From: CAZPQV01 sp964588705
GTDB lineage: Bacteria; Bacteroidota; Bacteroidia; Flavobacteriales; Weeksellaceae
NCBI GenBank assembly: GCA_964588705.1
Contig: CAZPQV010000006.1
Span: 1-64,000, forward strand
Length of the DNA stretch: 64,000 nucleotides
Reading direction: 5' to 3'
The first letter of the stretch is position 1, and every line of letters begins with the position of its first letter. The notes under the pieces are model-generated. The model saw nothing but the letters and a program-made list of their open reading frames with translations. It had not been told where the DNA came from and did no database searches. Below are positions 61,531 through 64,000 of this stretch, one piece after another. A program made the translations under genes and the position numbers.

Positions 61531-62812
61531 ATGAATAATTGAAATTTCTAATCACTTCAAGGGTTCTGTCAACTTCTGCTTCTTTAATCGCATCTGAAAT
61601 AAACCAGGTTTCGTAACCGCTTGGCGGAAGATAAATTCCGTTGGCCAGCAGATGATGGAAGAAATTATTGAACAGCGCATGATTGGCATTTGCCGCTTCA
61701 TCAAAGTTCGCAACACTGCTGATATGGAAAAATACCGACATCATCGAACCTTTTCTGTTGATACGGTGCTGAATTCCTTTCTCATTCAGGATTTTTCCAA
61801 TTTCGAAATCGAGCGTTTCTGTAGTTTTATTTATTCTTTCAAAAAACGAAGAATCATTTTTAATTAATTCCAAAGTGGTCAATCCGGCACGCATGGCTAA
61901 AGGATTTCCGCTTAATGTTCCTGCCTGGTAAACAGCTCCTTTTGGTGCAAGATGATCCATTATTTCGTTTCTTCCGGCAAAAGCACCAACAGGCATTCCA
62001 CCGCCGATTACTTTACCGTAAGTTACCAAATCTGCTTTTACGTTAAAAACTTCCTGCGCGCCGCCAAAAGCCAAACGGAAACCGGTCATCACCTCATCAA
62101 AAATAAGAAGTGTCCCGTTTTCATCACAAATCTGTCTAAGGTTTTGAAGGAAATTATTTTCAGGCAAAACGCAGCCCATATTTCCGGCAACAGGTTCGAT
62201 AATTACCGCTGCAATTTCTCCTTGATTATGACGGAAAATATCCTGCACCTGCTCCCAATCGTTATATCGTGCAAGCAAAGTGTCTTTTGCTGTCCCCGAA
62301 GTAACGCCCGGGGAATTTGGATTTCCGAAAGTCGCTGCTCCACTTCCTGCTTTAATTAGAAACGAATCGGAATGACCGTGATAACAGCCCTCGAACTTAA
62401 TGATTTTATCTCTTCCGGTAAAACCTCTTGCCAAGCGAACAGCACTCATACATGCCTCAGTTCCTGAAGAAACCATTCTAATCTGATCGATATTCGGAAC
62501 GTTTTCTACGATGAGTTTTGCGATTTCAGTTTCCAATTCGGTTGGCGTCCCGAAAGAAAATCCCTTTTCGGCCTGTTTCTGAACGGCTTCCAAGACCTCG
62601 GGATGTGTATGTCCTAATACCGCAGGACCCCAAGAATTGATATAATCTATATATTTTCTGTCGTCAGCATCGGTAAGATAAGCCCCTTTTGCAGATTTCA
62701 TAAAAACCGGAACGCCGCCAACCGATTTAAAGGCACGAACCGGTGAATTTACACCTCCTGGAATATATTTTTTAGCTTCATCAAACAGCGCTGAACTTCT
62801 TTGGTATAACAT
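61529..62812 (-). CDS. hemL: Glutamate-1-semialdehyde 2,1-aminomutase
   Basis: The product has 427 residues from ATG 62812 (MLYQRSSALFDEAKKYIPGGVNSPVRAF); ten earlier codons of the frame look non-coding. It is a class III PLP transaminase: SSGTEACMSAVRLARG, FEGCYHGHSDSFLI, IFDEVMTGFRLAFGGAQ, and the PLP lysine in LVTYGKVIGGGMPVGAFAG. It makes 5-aminolevulinate in the C5 route to haem. It probably has its own promoter, since the 160 bp upstream separate it from the glucosaminidase gene. Confidence 0.95.
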   Translation of the reverse strand: MLYQRSSALFDEAKKYIPGGVNSPVRAFKSVGGVPVFMKSAKGAYLTDADDRKYIDYINSWGPAVLGHTHPEVLEAVQKQAEKGFSFGTPTELETEIAKLIVENVPNIDQIRMVSSGTEACMSAVRLARGFTGRDKIIKFEGCYHGHSDSFLIKAGSGAATFGNPNSPGVTSGTAKDTLLARYNDWEQVQDIFRHNQGEIAAVIIEPVAGNMGCVLPENNFLQNLRQICDENGTLLIFDEVMTGFRLAFGGAQEVFNVKADLVTYGKVIGGGMPVGAFAGRNEIMDHLAPKGAVYQAGTLSGNPLAMRAGLTTLELIKNDSSFFERINKTTETLDFEIGKILNEKGIQHRINRKGSMMSVFFHISSVANFDEAANANHALFNNFFHHLLANGIYLPPSGYETWFISDAIKEAEVDRTLEVIRNFNYS

Positions 62813-62978
62813 GTTTAAGTTTATAAAATGGTAAAAATGCAAAATCGCTGAACAGAAAAATTGCTTAAAATAATTGGTTTACAAATTTAAGGTTTTCCTA
62901 CTCAAAAAACGAGTAATAACAAAGGTTTTCGCAAAATGGCATCTTCGTTTTTTCACAATTCAGCCTTTCTGCAAAATG

Positions 62979-64000
62979 TTATCCTCTTGGTTTTCGGTCG
63001 ATAAGATAAATGGTTTGTCCTGCTTTTGGCTGTTGGCCGTATGACATTCTGTTTTTAGAATAAAGCGTTGAAAGTTTAATTCCGAATTTCTGTGCGATAT
63101 CGTGCATACTTTCGCCGGCTTTCGCTTTGTAGGTGGCTGTATTTCCTTTTGAACTTTTAGATTCAAGGAAAATCACATCGTTTCTCTGAAGTTTGGTTCC
63201 CGAAAGTTCGTTCCAACTCATCAGACGGCTTTCCTTAACTCCGAATTTATTAGCAAGGAAAGATAAATCGGTATCTGCAGGAACAATTACAAATTTTCTT
63301 CCGCCGTTTGGATGATTTTTAATCAAAATGGTTTGAAGAAGTTCAGCATCAGATTTAATCTTCTCAACTTTCTCCTGCTGTTTTGCGTAAGAGGTCTGCT
63401 CATAAGGAACCTGAATGGTTACCGGTTCCGGTTTTACTTTATTCTGATCCAATTGAGCCATGAAAATTCTGTCATTTTTCAAATCCGGATATCTTGCCAA
63501 AAGCATCGAAAACACATCTTTAGAAGAAACATTATCAAACTCATAAAGACGAAGTTTCTCGATTTTATCAATCAGAATATAAGCATAACGCGGATTTGTA
63601 GCGTAACCGGCTTTTTTAAGGCCGTGCGCCCAAGCTTTGTAATCTTTCATATCAAGTTTGAAAAGATTAACATAGTATTTTCTGTAAGCTAAAAACTTGG
63701 AGTGATCTTCGTAAGACTCTTTCGGATCGTCGTAAACTCGGAAGCATTCGTTTGGTGCATCGTCAGTGTGCTTCATGGTTTTTCCGGTCCATTCTTCCTT
63801 GCACTTTATTCCGAAATGGTTATTTCCCTGTTGCGCCAAACGGCTTTGTCCGCCACCGGTTTCAAGCAGTCCCTGAGCGAGTTTTATAGAAGCCGGAATT
63901 TTATATTTTTCCATTTCTTCTACGGCAATTGCTGCAAATTTCTGGATGTACTGGTCATCAGTTTTCCATCCCTGCGCATGTAACTTTGATAAAATAAACA
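62979..64000 (-). CDS. Glucosaminidase (GH73) with two LysM domains, 5' end cut by window
   Basis: At least 340 residues are seen, and the frame is still open at the window end, where a signal peptide end (FILSKLHAQGWKTDDQYI) is visible, so little is missing. The N-terminal part is a FlgJ/Auto-type glucosaminidase: IPASIKLAQGLLETGGGQSRLA (catalytic Glu), NNHFGIKCKEEWTGK, YEDHSKFLAYRKYY. Two LysM repeats follow: KFVIVPADTDLSFLANKFGVKESRLMSWNEL and TYKAKAGESMHDIAQKFGIKLSTLYSKN. It cleaves peptidoglycan glycan strands, probably in the periplasm. No partner gene is in view. Confidence 0.9.
   Translation of the reverse strand, partial: FILSKLHAQGWKTDDQYIQKFAAIAVEEMEKYKIPASIKLAQGLLETGGGQSRLAQQGNNHFGIKCKEEWTGKTMKHTDDAPNECFRVYDDPKESYEDHSKFLAYRKYYVNLFKLDMKDYKAWAHGLKKAGYATNPRYAYILIDKIEKLRLYEFDNVSSKDVFSMLLARYPDLKNDRIFMAQLDQNKVKPEPVTIQVPYEQTSYAKQQEKVEKIKSDAELLQTILIKNHPNGGRKFVIVPADTDLSFLANKFGVKESRLMSWNELSGTKLQRNDVIFLESKSSKGNTATYKAKAGESMHDIAQKFGIKLSTLYSKNRMSYGQQPKAGQTIYLIDRKPRG

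Overview
The window is a 64 kb stretch of a Bacteroidota chromosome, most likely a Chryseobacterium-like member of the Weeksellaceae (Flavobacteriia). This rests on the gene content: GldB and GldC, a type IX secretion type B sorting domain, two GLPGLI-family proteins, SusC/BtuB-style TonB receptors, an OlsF-like acyltransferase, a mevalonate-pathway HMG-CoA synthase and a YpdA-type reductase. It is also supported by several upstream regions with the Bacteroidetes promoter pattern TTG-N17-20-TAnnTTTG. No rRNA, CRISPR array or intact insertion sequence was seen. The sequence is a draft: three 10-N gaps (9468-9477, 39163-39172, 58667-58676) all fall inside genes.

Region 1-9900 looks like the right end of an integrated element. 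A tyrosine recombinase (8322-9577) points away from the 3' end of a tRNA-Phe (9827-9899). Between them lie four GGTNACCT motifs. To the left is AT-rich accessory DNA: small exported proteins and lipoproteins, two GLPGLI proteins, a two-lipoprotein cluster, a TPR/AraC regulator, and at least two broken genes near the window start, with a duplicated promoter segment.

Region 10000-42000 is mostly core: OlsF-like acyltransferase, aspartate kinase, FBPase, MenC, a beta-propeller histidine kinase with its NarL-type regulator, GlnRS, a TonB receptor with a cupin lipoprotein, YpdA, a 1513-residue T9SS cargo protein, CbpA/CbpM, a dicarboxylate symporter, a decayed serine hydrolase, HMG-CoA synthase, an M1 aminopeptidase, thymidylate synthase, a Gre-like protein, a small element with 21-bp inverted ends, a GH13 amylase lipoprotein and a pRiA4b ORF-3 family protein.

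Region 42000-48500 looks like a phosphate-response locus. A PhoB/PhoR-like pair diverges from a TonB receptor plus a beta-helix-like lipoprotein. The shared intergenic region holds three perfect CTTTAAT repeats at an 11-bp period, the spacing expected of a Pho box.

Region 48500-64000 holds barstar, a membrane-anchored barnase and NadE, then an IPNS-like 2OG-Fe(II) oxygenase, gldB-gldC, a cystathionine gamma-synthase family enzyme, DinB, TsaC/Sua5 and the CCA-adding enzyme. A BtuB-like TonB receptor follows, preceded by a cobalamin riboswitch, but its plug-coding segment is replaced at an N gap by a fragment of peptidyl-tRNA hydrolase, probably an assembly chimera. Last come cytidine deaminase, an OYE-family flavin oxidoreductase with an early in-frame TGA, two small membrane proteins, HemL and a LysM glucosaminidase that runs off the window.

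The most rewarding items are the Pho-box-like array, the tRNA-Phe integration site with its GGTNACCT cluster, the inverted-repeat element at 39645-39895, the repeat pair flanking the propeller-kinase operon and the pth/btuB chimera.
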